Shown: positions 48,537 to 57,629 of the stretch, piece after piece
Numbering within the stretch: the stretch's first letter is position 1
Layout of the letters: the number at the start of each line of letters is the position of its first letter
Assembly (NCBI RefSeq): GCF_036632095.1
Contig: NZ_JAPYKW010000004.1
Coordinates: 1 to 64,000 of the forward strand
Direction: 5' to 3'
DNA from: Chlamydia sp. 04-14
Lineage (GTDB): Bacteria; Chlamydiota; Chlamydiia; Chlamydiales; Chlamydiaceae
Length of the DNA: 64,000 nt
Made by a program: the position numbers and the translations under genes
Notes under the pieces: generated by a model
What the model saw: only the letters and a program-made list of their open reading frames with translations
Told to the model about the DNA's origin: nothing
The model's database searches: none

Positions 48537-48565
48537 ATTGTAGAGGAGCGCTGTTTTTTTGACAA
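48537..48565 (-). promoter_or_regulatory. Promoter of the CT016-like gene
   Basis: On the minus strand TTGTCA (48565-48560), 17-nt spacer, TACAAT (48542-48537), each 5 of 6 to consensus. The start codon lies about 42 nt downstream with GGAGG as ribosome binding site. Confidence 0.6.
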
Positions 48566-48597
48566 TCGAATTAGCAGTTGATGTTGTCGATTGCTAA
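48561..48597. repeat. Overlapping inverted repeats at the CT016-side promoter
   Basis: CAATCGA (48563-48569) with TCGATTG (48587-48593), and TTAGCA (48571-48576) with TGCTAA (48592-48597). The two pairs exclude each other in RNA but as DNA could form an operator overlapping the -35 box. Confidence 0.4.
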
Positions 48598-48836
48598 ATT
48601 CAACCTAACTTCTTGAAGATGTTAAGCAGTTTTTCTTTTTAGAAGAATAAGAATAGAGTTTTTTTTACTTAGAATTATATAAAAGGGTCAAGAAGTTTCT
48701 AATAAAATTTTGTCAATATAAGCGCAGATTTTCTCAGTATTTGTTTTAAGTATTTTCGTCATTTTATTAGGAAGGATATTTGCAGATATAAAATGTCTTT
48801 TGGGGTTGGAGCCCTGTTTCATTAGGAGTTAGCTGA

Positions 48837-50129
48837 ATGAAGAAAACAATGGTCATTGATACGAGTGTGTTTATTTATGATCCAGAGGCCCTATCATCTT
48901 TTGAGGACACACGAATTATCATTCCTTTTACTGTAATTGAGGAGTTGGAATCATTTGCTAAAGATCGTGATGAATCAGCAAAAAATGCTTCGCGAGCTTT
49001 GAGTAATATCCGTTTATTACTTGAACGTTTTGGTAGTCATGCTGATGGTATATCTCTTCCTAATGGAGGTGAATTACGTATAGAAGTATCTTCTGTTGCT
49101 AACCTAGCTAATGATGAAAAACGCCGAAAACTTCTTACGCTCGAGTTGCTTCAAGTGATAGCACAACGAGAGCCTATGATTTTTGTAACAAAGAGTCTAG
49201 GACGTAGAGTCCGTGCTGAAGCCTTAGGGATAGAAGCTCGGGATTATGAAAATAAAAGATTCTCTTTTAGATCTTTATATCGTGGTTATCGTGAACTAAG
49301 TGTGTCTGCATCTGATGTGGAAAGCTTTTATACAAATGGATATTTAGATATTCGTTTAGACATAGCTCCATCACCTAATGAATATTTTTTTATTTCAGGA
49401 GGAGAGAATTATTTTGCTCTCGGCCGTTATCACGCAGGTGAAGGAAGAATCGTTTCTTTAAAATCTCTTCCAGATAAAATTTGGGGAATAAAACCTTTAA
49501 ATACCGAACAAAAGTGTGCTTTAGATCTTCTTTTGCGCGATGATATAAAATTAGTTACGCTCATGGGACAAGCAGGATCAGGGAAAACTATTTTAGCTTT
49601 AGCAGCAGCTATGCATCAGGTATTTGATAAGGGGAATTATAATAAGTTATTAGTGAGTCGTCCTATCATTCCGATGGGGAAAGATATTGGATTTCTTCCT
49701 GGGGTTAAGGAAGAAAAGCTTTTACATTGGATGCAGCCTATCTACGATAATATGGAATTCCTTTTTAATATTAATGGTATGGGAGATTTTTCAGAGGTCT
49801 TACAATCTTTGATGGAAGCTAAAAAATTAGAGATGGAAGCTCTGACATATATTCGTGGAAGGTCTTTGCCAAAAGTGTTTATGATCATTGATGAAGCACA
49901 GAACCTTACTCCTCATGAGATTAAAACGATTATTTCTCGTGCAGGGAAAGGAACAAAAATTGTTCTAACAGGCGATCCTACACAAATCGATAGTCCATAC
50001 TTTGATGAAAATTCCAATGGGCTTACCTATTTAGTAGGTAAGTTTCATCATTTGCCTCTTTATGGCCATATGTTTATGACGCGTACGGAACGTTCTGAAC
50101 TTGCAGCCGCCGCAGCAACTATTTTATAG
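48837..50129 (+). CDS. phoH: PIN-PhoH ATPase (PhoH2-like)
   Basis: The 430-residue protein joins an N-terminal PIN-type domain (about 1-145; D8 in VIDTSV, E35/E36, D93) to a C-terminal PhoH helicase-like ATPase with P-loop GQAGSGKT (244-251) and Walker B VFMIIDEAQN (about 345-354). PhoH2 proteins of this layout unwind and cut RNA. The expected fourth PIN acidic residue, normally in a K-D dipeptide, is K119-S120 here, so nuclease activity is doubtful. AGGAG precedes the ATG. Confidence 0.88.
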   Translation: MKKTMVIDTSVFIYDPEALSSFEDTRIIIPFTVIEELESFAKDRDESAKNASRALSNIRLLLERFGSHADGISLPNGGELRIEVSSVANLANDEKRRKLLTLELLQVIAQREPMIFVTKSLGRRVRAEALGIEARDYENKRFSFRSLYRGYRELSVSASDVESFYTNGYLDIRLDIAPSPNEYFFISGGENYFALGRYHAGEGRIVSLKSLPDKIWGIKPLNTEQKCALDLLLRDDIKLVTLMGQAGSGKTILALAAAMHQVFDKGNYNKLLVSRPIIPMGKDIGFLPGVKEEKLLHWMQPIYDNMEFLFNINGMGDFSEVLQSLMEAKKLEMEALTYIRGRSLPKVFMIIDEAQNLTPHEIKTIISRAGKGTKIVLTGDPTQIDSPYFDENSNGLTYLVGKFHHLPLYGHMFMTRTERSELAAAAATIL

Positions 50130-50138
50130 TTTAGCGAT

Positions 50139-50636
50139 TTAGCCTAGGAAATCTCGGAGTTCTTCTTCAGCAGATTTTTGAGGGGGCAGGGGTTGTTTCT
50201 TAGGATCAATATCGGCAGACGTCGGTGCGACATAACCACAGACTTTTTTAAAGTAATTGGTTATCACTCGAATAACTTTGAGAACTACTTGGCAAATAGC
50301 TAGAAGACCTTTGATTCCGAAAATTTCTAACCAGGCATCCTCGCGGATCGTAGGCAACGCTTCATTAATTTCGAGACAAGGGGAAATGGTACATATTTTA
50401 CTATAACCTCCTGTTGGAAGAAGCAAAGCAGTTTCAATATTGGAAATCCCTAATAGAGCACGTAACCCTGTAAAAGTACTAAAAATTGGTAAATAGCTCA
50501 GGAAGGATTCACAGCATGAACGGTGCAACGGATTCTGAACAACATGTTGCTTATTTTTTTCAAAATAATGATCCAATTGACCAGTTGACGTGTGCTGGTG
50601 ATTTACTATTAAAACTGTGTTTTGTGTAATTCTCAT
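50139..50636 (-). CDS. Small chlamydial membrane-associated protein, unknown
   Basis: The 165-residue protein has no signal peptide. A weakly hydrophobic stretch with SYLPIFSTFTGLRALLGI lies near 47-64 and a stronger amphipathic or membrane segment near 104-130. The end is Pro/Lys/Glu-rich. The SxLPxxSTxTGxxRALLG pattern recurs, as I remember, in several small chlamydial proteins of unknown role. It is convergent with phoH and may be the CT018 counterpart. A TATAGT box lies at complement 50675-50680. Confidence 0.6.
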   Translation of the reverse strand: MRITQNTVLIVNHQHTSTGQLDHYFEKNKQHVVQNPLHRSCCESFLSYLPIFSTFTGLRALLGISNIETALLLPTGGYSKICTISPCLEINEALPTIREDAWLEIFGIKGLLAICQVVLKVIRVITNYFKKVCGYVAPTSADIDPKKQPLPPQKSAEEELRDFLG

Positions 50637-50802
50637 GCTTTGCTCAAGCTTGCTATTGTGGGATTTAGAGAGAAACTATAATGCAAAAATAGGTTTTCGA
50701 ATAGATACTGATTGAAATCTTCGTACATTTCAAGAAATTATTTACTAATTTGATGAAGAGTGGCTTAAGTATCGAAGTGTTGCTTGAGAAAAATTAAAAA
50801 TA

Positions 50803-51224
50803 TGGAGGTGGAGAGACTCGAACTCTCGTCCTTAGTAAACTCCCTGCTAACCTCTACATGCTTAGTCCCTAGTAGTATTACATTGAATTTCCTCAGCTAA
50901 GAACATCTATGGAAACCAACGACTCTCAATAATCTCGAATAGACCCTCTTGAGAATTAGAGAAGGTAAATTCCAACCAGATAGATGACGGTACTTCACAA
51001 ACCTCTGGTGGAGTTTATGAGCACCGGGTTATCTAGAGGTTATCTAAATAACAACTTTTGCTAATTAAGCAGCTAATCTTTCCTGGGTGAGGTCAGAGAA
51101 ACTGATAATTTCGCATTCAGCCTTAGGTTCGGCATTTATTGTTTTGTCGGCTTTTTAGGAGGCCAGCCAACGCCCTCCGCATGCAATTAACACTTCATTT
51201 CCAAGTCGAAACCTATACACCCCC
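50803..51224 (-). ncRNA. ssrA: tmRNA (SsrA)
   Basis: A 422-nt one-piece tmRNA. The 5' end GGGGGTG pairs with 3' CACCTCC, leaving a G3-U pair as required for alanylation; discriminator A, CCA not encoded. The T arm GAGAG-TTCGAGT-CTCTC is present. The tag frame (complement 51065-51133) encodes 22 residues starting AEPKAECEIISF and ending RLAA, then TAA. It rescues stalled ribosomes. Confidence 0.95.
51065..51133 (-). other. tmRNA proteolysis tag reading frame
   Basis: Resume codon GCC at 51133; 22 codons and TAA at 51067-51065. The C-terminal LAA is the usual degron for ClpXP. An internal Cys at position 7 is shared with other chlamydial tags as I remember them. Confidence 0.9.
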
Positions 51225-51231
51225 AGAGCAT

Positions 51232-51260
51232 ATTTTAAATTTTTCTTCGCTTTTGTGCAA
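51232..51260 (-). promoter_or_regulatory. Promoter of ssrA
   Basis: On the minus strand TTGCAC (51260-51255), 17-nt spacer, TAAAAT (51237-51232), then 7 nt to the mature tmRNA 5' end. A perfect TTGACA further up (51292-51287) lacks a -10 at proper distance. Confidence 0.45.
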
Positions 51261-51397
51261 CTCAAGTATCCCTCTATTTTAAATGTTGTCAAGAGAAGGA
51301 GAATTTTTCTTAAATTACGAGGGTAAGGTGGACGAAAACCAGAGAAATCTTTATTTTGGGAGTGATTTTACATCTACACGCACTTAACGGCTAAAGC

Positions 51398-54300
51398 ATG
51401 AATACGGAAGGCGAAGGGAGCAAGGAAAGTCTTGCTAACAGAGAAGAGAAGATATTGGATTTTTGGAAAACAAACCATATTTTTCAAAAATCGTTAAAAA
51501 ACAGAGAGGGCAAAACTCTGTATTCTTTTTATGACGGCCCACCGTTTGCTACGGGTCTACCTCATTATGGTCACCTTCTCGCGGGGACAATCAAGGATGT
51601 TGTCGGACGTTTCGCTACTATGGACGGATATTATGTTCCTAGACGTTTTGGATGGGATTGTCACGGTGTTCCTGTAGAATATGAGGTAGAAAAATCTCTA
51701 GATCTTACCACTCCAGGAGCTATTGAGGACTTTGGGATTGCTAAGTTTAATGAGGAATGTCGAAAGATTGTTTTCCGTTATGTCGATGAGTGGGAACACT
51801 ACGTGAATCGTTTGGGACGTTGGGTAGACTTTTCTGCTACGTGGAAGACAATGGATGCTTCATTTATGGAAAGTGTCTGGTGGGTATTCCGTTCTCTCTA
51901 TGATCAGGACCTAGTTTATGAAGGTGTGAAGGTGGTTCCTTTCTCCACGAAATTAGGCACACCTTTATCCAACTTTGAAGCAGGTCAAAATTATAAAGAA
52001 GTAGACGATCCTTCCGTAGTTATTAAGTTTGCTTTGCAAGAAGATCCCGCGTCTTTACTAGTATGGACCACAACACCATGGACATTAGTATCCAATATGG
52101 CTGCTGCTGTGGGTCCTGAAATTACTTATGTACGTGTTGCGGATAAGGTTTCCAGAGAGGAATGGATCCTAGGTCAGGGATGCTTATCCCGGTGGTTTTC
52201 AGACCCAGATTCATATGAAATTTTAGAAAGTTTTCCGGGTACAGCTTTAATAGGGAAAAGCTATGAACCACCCTTTAGCTTTTTTGAACATAAACGTGCA
52301 GAAGGAGCTTACAGAATTCTTTCTGGTTCATTTGTAGAGGAAAGCGAAGGTACCGGGGTTGTACACATGGCTCCTGCATTTGGTGAAGCGGACTTCTTTG
52401 TATGTAAAGAACACCACGTACCTATAGTGTGTCCTGTGGATAATCACGGCTGCTTTACGGAAGAGATTCCCGAATATCAAGGCCAATATATTAAGAGCTG
52501 CGATAAAGGAATTATCAAATCTTTAAAAAATCTAGGAAAGATTTTTTATCATGGGACTGTAATGCACCGTTATCCTTTCTGTTGGAGAACAGACACCCCG
52601 TTAATTTACAAAACAGTGAACTCTTGGTTTGTTTCTGTTGAGAAGATCAAGGACAAGATGTTGCGAGCTAACCAGAAAATACACTGGGTTCCAGAGCATA
52701 TCAAAGAAGGGCGTTTTGGTAAGTGGTTAGAGGGTGCTAGAGATTGGGCAATTAGTAGGAATCGTTATTGGGGAACTCCTATTCCTATTTGGAAAAGTAA
52801 AGATGGAGAAGTCTTAGTTATAGGCTCTGTAAAAGAACTTGAAGAGCTTACTGGAGAGAAGATTTCTGATTTACATTGTCATTTTATTGATCAATTAAAA
52901 GTTGAAAAAGACGGGAAGACTTTTCAGAGAGTTCCCTATGTATTTGATTGTTGGTTTGATTCAGGCGCTATGCCTTATGCACAAAATCACTATCCTTTTG
53001 AAAATCAGAAGGAAACAGAAGCTGGATTTCCTGCAGATTTTATAGCAGAAGGTTTAGATCAGACACGAGGATGGTTCTATACCCTTACGGTGATTTCTTC
53101 AGCCTTATTTGATCAGCCAGCGTTTAAAAATGCGATAGTTAACGGTATTGTTTTAGCCGAAGATGGCAATAAGATGTCTAAAAGGCTAAATAACTATCCT
53201 AGTCCTATGGGGATTATGAATACCTACGGAGCTGATGCTCTAAGATTGTATTTGTTAGACAGTGTGGTTGTTAAAGCTGAGGATTTACGGTTTTCTGATA
53301 AGGGTGTTGAATCTATCCTTAAACAAATTCTCCTGCCCTTAACAAATGTGTTATCTTTTTTCAAAACTTATACAGATCTGTATGGTTTCGATGCTAATAG
53401 TTACGATAAGGAAGAGATAACTTATAGCGAGATTGATAGATGGATTCTTTCCAATCTCTATACTGTTGTTGGCAAGGTTCGTGAGAGTATGAGCTCTTAT
53501 AATTTAAATACTGCTGTCAATCCTTTCGTTACTTTTATTGATGATTTAACAAATTGGTATATTCGTCGTTGCCGTAGACGTTTCTGGGAATCTGAGGACA
53601 CTCCAGATAGAAGAGCAGCTTTTGCTACACTTTATGAAGTGCTTACTGTTTTCTGTAGAGTAATCGCTCCTTTTATCCCATTTATATCTGAAGATATTTA
53701 CCAACAGATCAAAACAGAGCATTCTCAAGAGTCTGTACATCTTTGTGATTTTCCTCACATAGATCTTGCTAAAGTATTTCCAGATTTGGAACAACGCATG
53801 AGCGACGCTCGAGAGATTGTAGGTCTAGGGCACTCTCTACGTAAGGAGCATAAGTTAAAAGTACGTCAACCTTTAGCGAATTTTTATATAGTAGGTCCTA
53901 AAGATCGTTTAGATGAGTTGACTTCTTTTGAGCAACTCATTGCAGAAGAACTCAATGTAAAAAATATCGTATTTTATAAAGAGACACCAAGCTTTGTAAA
54001 AACGACTGTGAAACCCAACTTTCGCTCTTTAGGCAAGAGGGTGGGTGAGAAGATAAAAGATGTGCAAAGAGCGCTGAGTAATCTTTCTCAAGAGCAGATA
54101 CAGCAGTTGCTAAAACAACAATTTCTTCTTCTGAACTTAGGTTCGGAAGAGATTACTTTGGGTATAGATGATGTATTAATTTCTTGGGAGACAGAGTCTG
54201 GATATGTTGCTCGAAGTTCTTCGTTATTTACTGTGGTTCTTGATTGCCAGTTAACTGAGGATTTGGTTGTTGAGGCGATTTCTAGGGAATTAGTGAATAA

Positions 54301-54529
54301 AATTAATACGATGCGTCGTAATCATAAGTTGCATGTTTCTGATCGTATTCTTTTGCAAATAAATACTTCAGAAGATGTCAAAAAGGCATTTCTCCATTAC
54401 GAAGATTATATTTGCGAAGAGACATTGACTATTCAATTTGAGTTTAAAGATGCTGTTGAGGGTGAAGAATGGGATATCAATGGACATCCTACATTTATCT
54501 CTCTTACAGTAGCTTCCGGAGTAAAATAA
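51398..54529 (+). CDS. ileS: Isoleucyl-tRNA synthetase (long, eukaryote-like type)
   Basis: The 1043-residue class I synthetase has HYGH as HIGH motif (LPHYGHLLAG, about 52-61), an editing domain with VWTTTPWTL, and KMSKRLNNYPSP (about 592). KMSKR with NYP and the length above 1000 are features of the IleRS2 clade, which includes eukaryotic and mupirocin-insensitive bacterial enzymes. The C-terminal tRNA-binding part is long and lacks the zinc cysteines of E. coli IleRS. The ribosome binding site is weak. Confidence 0.96.
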   Translation: MNTEGEGSKESLANREEKILDFWKTNHIFQKSLKNREGKTLYSFYDGPPFATGLPHYGHLLAGTIKDVVGRFATMDGYYVPRRFGWDCHGVPVEYEVEKSLDLTTPGAIEDFGIAKFNEECRKIVFRYVDEWEHYVNRLGRWVDFSATWKTMDASFMESVWWVFRSLYDQDLVYEGVKVVPFSTKLGTPLSNFEAGQNYKEVDDPSVVIKFALQEDPASLLVWTTTPWTLVSNMAAAVGPEITYVRVADKVSREEWILGQGCLSRWFSDPDSYEILESFPGTALIGKSYEPPFSFFEHKRAEGAYRILSGSFVEESEGTGVVHMAPAFGEADFFVCKEHHVPIVCPVDNHGCFTEEIPEYQGQYIKSCDKGIIKSLKNLGKIFYHGTVMHRYPFCWRTDTPLIYKTVNSWFVSVEKIKDKMLRANQKIHWVPEHIKEGRFGKWLEGARDWAISRNRYWGTPIPIWKSKDGEVLVIGSVKELEELTGEKISDLHCHFIDQLKVEKDGKTFQRVPYVFDCWFDSGAMPYAQNHYPFENQKETEAGFPADFIAEGLDQTRGWFYTLTVISSALFDQPAFKNAIVNGIVLAEDGNKMSKRLNNYPSPMGIMNTYGADALRLYLLDSVVVKAEDLRFSDKGVESILKQILLPLTNVLSFFKTYTDLYGFDANSYDKEEITYSEIDRWILSNLYTVVGKVRESMSSYNLNTAVNPFVTFIDDLTNWYIRRCRRRFWESEDTPDRRAAFATLYEVLTVFCRVIAPFIPFISEDIYQQIKTEHSQESVHLCDFPHIDLAKVFPDLEQRMSDAREIVGLGHSLRKEHKLKVRQPLANFYIVGPKDRLDELTSFEQLIAEELNVKNIVFYKETPSFVKTTVKPNFRSLGKRVGEKIKDVQRALSNLSQEQIQQLLKQQFLLLNLGSEEITLGIDDVLISWETESGYVARSSSLFTVVLDCQLTEDLVVEAISRELVNKINTMRRNHKLHVSDRILLQINTSEDVKKAFLHYEDYICEETLTIQFEFKDAVEGEEWDINGHPTFISLTVASGVK

Positions 54530-54546
54530 CACTCTAAGATTTCTTC

Positions 54547-54590
54547 AAAGAAGATTCTCTATAAAACTGAGAGTCTTCTTTATTTCTTCT
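54547..54590. terminator. Terminator between convergent ileS and lepB
   Basis: 13-bp stem with one wobble, AAAGAAGATTCTC (54547-54559) / GAGAGTCTTCTTT (54569-54581), 9-nt loop, T-rich tail ATTTCTTCTT on the plus side. It overlaps the lepB stop and may serve both strands. Confidence 0.65.
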
Positions 54591-56472
54591 TATCATTTTT
54601 TGGAAATAGGCGGCGATGTCTTTGGTAATACATATGTCCAAAGATATAAACGAAGAACCCTAAAGCTAAACTGTTGACTAAATACCCAGGTAACGTGGTT
54701 GGAGCAGGAACGTTTTTTAAATGTCCGAAATGTCCTAAAGGCCAGAAAATCCATAAGGGTGATCCTAAAAGATTCTCCATAGGAACAAAGCCAAATTCAC
54801 GACTATCAGCGCTCATAGGATAATTATCTCCTAAAACTAAAACATGACCCTCAGGAATTTGTATTCCAAAATTATGAATGAATTTTGAGAACTGTTCTAG
54901 ATCTTGTGGAGGAGGACCTCTATCGATAAAACCTATGTAAGGACGATCTTCTGAAGATGCTTCTTGTTTTGCTTTTTCAGACTCTACGAACTTTTGCAAG
55001 GCGGGATCATTTTTAATGAAGATAGGAGAATCCATAACATAGAGATTTCCTTGATTATAAAATGCATAGCGACTTGGTAAAGGATTATACTTAGGATTTT
55101 TTGGAATAAAGAATGAGCTAAAATTAATACCACAGTTAAATAGGTCAATTACCTGATTGTCATTTAGTTGCATTAATGCATGAGTTGGTTTTAGCTTATA
55201 ACGCATGCCTCCAAAACCTATTTTATAAGCTTCTCCTTTAGAATATTCGTAACAACCGTTATCTACTCCCGGGAAAGGTAGAGCAAAAAGTTTTGCCGTA
55301 TCTTCTGATCCTCTTGTAAATGGTTGATACTTGTAAGCAACACCATCAGAAATAACAAACCGTGATGTATTAAGATTATTCCTAATAAGATGAATATGCT
55401 CTTGCCTTAAGGGAAGAAGCGTTTTCATAGGTTGTATGGTAGGAATTATTTGATTGTTATAGTGCTGAAGATGAGGCGTAGGGTAAGAAACGTTCGGAGT
55501 ATGACAAATTTCCAAATAAGTTTGAGCTATTGGATTTGGAATAGTATGACATAGACTGGCCTGTTTATGAGTAAGAATACGTACCATAGCATAGTTGCCC
55601 ATGCCAAACAGGTCGGAATAACTAACCGGAGATGTATGAGGAGTTTTTAATGCATTGGGAATATCATTATTCCAAGAACTATTGTGAAAAAATTTGCCGT
55701 AAGGGCCTTCTTGAGGTAATGAAATCTTACCGCAAGGTTGATTCATCTGTTTAAATAATGCTGTAGTTTTTTCATTATTTATAATTTCTACAGAGCCGTC
55801 GAAAGATATGTAAGGGACGTGGTAGAGATTCTCAAGACCAAAATCATTGGGGAAATGAATAATTTTTCCGTCTTTATCAAGACCGTAAATTTTTCCTCCG
55901 TAAAAATAAAGAGTATCCCCGGGCTTCCCCATGCAACGTTTAATATAACGTTTTTTCCCAGGAATGAATCCGAAGTACTTCGTATCGGAATTTGGAATAG
56001 GAAGATCACCAACAGTGAAGACTACAAGGCCACCGCGAGTAATGGCTTCGGAACAAAATCCCCAAGGTTTTTTCTTAAAGGGGAAGTGTAGTCCGAAAGT
56101 TGTTTTAGAAACAATCATCCGATCTTGTTCTAAAATCGTTGGACGCATAGACCCAGTAGGGACTTCGTAAAGTTCAAACCAAAATTGACGAATAAGAAAA
56201 GCAACTAAAGCGGCAAAGAGAATAGCTTTAGTAAGCTCCCAAGATTTCTTTGCAAAAGAAGCAGGGTAGCGTTTATTGAATTTCTGAGCCTGCTCTGCGA
56301 GTTGACTGGCTGTTTCTTGATCTTGTTGAAAGATGGCTTCTTCGAGCTGCTCTAGTAATGTTTGTAATTCTTTTTGAGAGTCGGGATGTTGAGCAAGTTT
56401 TTTACTTTTAAGTAACTTATAAGTCGAATGAAGTATTTGACGACTTTTATTTAAGGAATACCGATGTCTCAT
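54580..56472 (-). CDS. lepB: Signal peptidase I, enlarged
   Basis: The 630-residue protein is nearly twice normal size. A membrane segment (about 78-99) precedes the catalytic serine S108 in GSMRPT and the lysine K178 in YIKRCMGKPGD; the box GDNYPMSADSREFG lies near 575. Some 330 residues inserted between the lysine box and the last box are unlike standard LepB. A second hydrophobic segment lies near the C-terminus. I chose ATG 56472, with AGG upstream, over ATG 56523, which lacks a ribosome binding site. Confidence 0.9.
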   Translation of the reverse strand: MRHRYSLNKSRQILHSTYKLLKSKKLAQHPDSQKELQTLLEQLEEAIFQQDQETASQLAEQAQKFNKRYPASFAKKSWELTKAILFAALVAFLIRQFWFELYEVPTGSMRPTILEQDRMIVSKTTFGLHFPFKKKPWGFCSEAITRGGLVVFTVGDLPIPNSDTKYFGFIPGKKRYIKRCMGKPGDTLYFYGGKIYGLDKDGKIIHFPNDFGLENLYHVPYISFDGSVEIINNEKTTALFKQMNQPCGKISLPQEGPYGKFFHNSSWNNDIPNALKTPHTSPVSYSDLFGMGNYAMVRILTHKQASLCHTIPNPIAQTYLEICHTPNVSYPTPHLQHYNNQIIPTIQPMKTLLPLRQEHIHLIRNNLNTSRFVISDGVAYKYQPFTRGSEDTAKLFALPFPGVDNGCYEYSKGEAYKIGFGGMRYKLKPTHALMQLNDNQVIDLFNCGINFSSFFIPKNPKYNPLPSRYAFYNQGNLYVMDSPIFIKNDPALQKFVESEKAKQEASSEDRPYIGFIDRGPPPQDLEQFSKFIHNFGIQIPEGHVLVLGDNYPMSADSREFGFVPMENLLGSPLWIFWPLGHFGHLKNVPAPTTLPGYLVNSLALGFFVYIFGHMYYQRHRRLFPKNDKKK

Positions 56473-56671
56473 GAAGATGCCTAGTGAAACCCTTAATTTC
56501 TTTCTGAGTTTGAATGTCCTCATATTAAATGAGGATTCGAAAAGGGTATTTCCCTAATCGAAATTGTGGCTATGTTTAGCGCACCTAAAATAGACAGAAG
56601 TTTTGCTACATATTTATCTAATTGTAACATTAAAATTAAAATATGAGCATCTAACAAAAGCCTTGAGCGCT

Positions 56672-56699
56672 ATTTTACTGTATTAGATTTTTCAATCAA
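56672..56699 (-). promoter_or_regulatory. Candidate promoter for lepB
   Basis: On the minus strand TTGATT (56699-56694), 16-nt spacer, TAAAAT (56677-56672). The 272-nt gap 56524-56795 shows no gene. Confidence 0.3.
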
Positions 56700-56795
56700 A
56701 AATATTTTCTAGATAAGTTTAAAAATTTCGTATTTTTTAAGACTTAATCTATAAAATGTCTAGAAACTGTTTTGAAAGAGGTTTGCTTGTCCTAT

Positions 56796-57545
56796 TTATT
56801 CTTTAATCTCGGGAAGAGTATAAGAATAAGGAGACGAGGCTTCGTGACCTACATCAATAGCTCTTAAAACAACTGTGCCTTTTGGAGTTTCTATACTAGT
56901 CCATAAAGGGAAAACAGAGATTTCGCAAGCTGTGAAATACATGAGTACGTTTTTCCCCGATAAAACGGATGAATCTTTAGGCCAATTCGCGCACCAAGCT
57001 TGAGCAGGTGTTTTAAGAGAATAACTTCCCTCTACAGTAATTCTAGGCGACCATGGATCGCGGTTTTTACCCTGTCTTTTTATTAAATGATCTGGCGCTT
57101 CATTTAAAGAAAGCTGTAGGAGTGTGGAGAAGACAGGAAGATCTTCTGATTGCAAGCGACGTAGTTGCTGAGTTTTTGGATTCAAACAAAAGATATGCAT
57201 ATCTTTTGTTGATAGAGATATTAAAAAAACTCGTCTAGGAGAATGTAAATCGTTAATTAAGTTTTTCCACGGTGTGTTTTGTATCAAGACTCGATCTTGT
57301 TGAGATAGATGTGGAAATTCAGTCATTTCTATCCACGCTGTGTCGGAAGATACAGATTTTACGAATAAAAAAAACTTTTGAACGCCTTTGCTGAAAACAG
57401 CGTAGTCACCAGCTCGTGCACGGAAAATATTTTGTTTTACAGAGATAGGAGATTCAGCAAATCCAGAGCATGGATAGAAGAAAATTACTAAAATAAAAAG
57501 TCTTTGAAACAGAGGTGATAAGCGTATTTTTTCTTGCTTTTTCAT
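56796..57545 (-). CDS. Secreted/exported hypothetical protein, CT021-like
   Basis: The 249-residue protein has a long signal peptide (basic n-region, hydrophobic 15-27, cleavage near 30 after GFA). The rest is beta-rich with no known motif: a first unit near 35-85, a helical LLQLSLNEAPDHL part near 145-157, and a final beta unit. Its partner is unknown; it lies alone, divergent from rpmE and 272 nt upstream of lepB. Confidence 0.7.
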   Translation of the reverse strand: MKKQEKIRLSPLFQRLFILVIFFYPCSGFAESPISVKQNIFRARAGDYAVFSKGVQKFFLFVKSVSSDTAWIEMTEFPHLSQQDRVLIQNTPWKNLINDLHSPRRVFLISLSTKDMHIFCLNPKTQQLRRLQSEDLPVFSTLLQLSLNEAPDHLIKRQGKNRDPWSPRITVEGSYSLKTPAQAWCANWPKDSSVLSGKNVLMYFTACEISVFPLWTSIETPKGTVVLRAIDVGHEASSPYSYTLPEIKE

Positions 57546-57629
57546 AAGGTATTTCTGTACACTTTTCCTTTAGTATTTCATGATGTTGTTTCCCACATAC
57601 CATAAGATGGTGATTTTGGAGTTGTCAAT

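Larger units (their letters stand above)
48495..48836. other. Divergent intergenic region CT016-like/phoH
   Basis: 342 nt. It holds the CT016-side promoter (complement 48537-48565), overlapping inverted repeats at 48561-48597, then a long AT-rich stretch up to phoH without a clear promoter; TTGTCA near 48712 and TATAAA near 48786 are not well spaced. No gene seen. Confidence 0.6.

Noticed and set aside
57053-57238. Plus-strand 61-codon frame inside the CT021-like gene
   Set aside because: Antisense frame without start signal.
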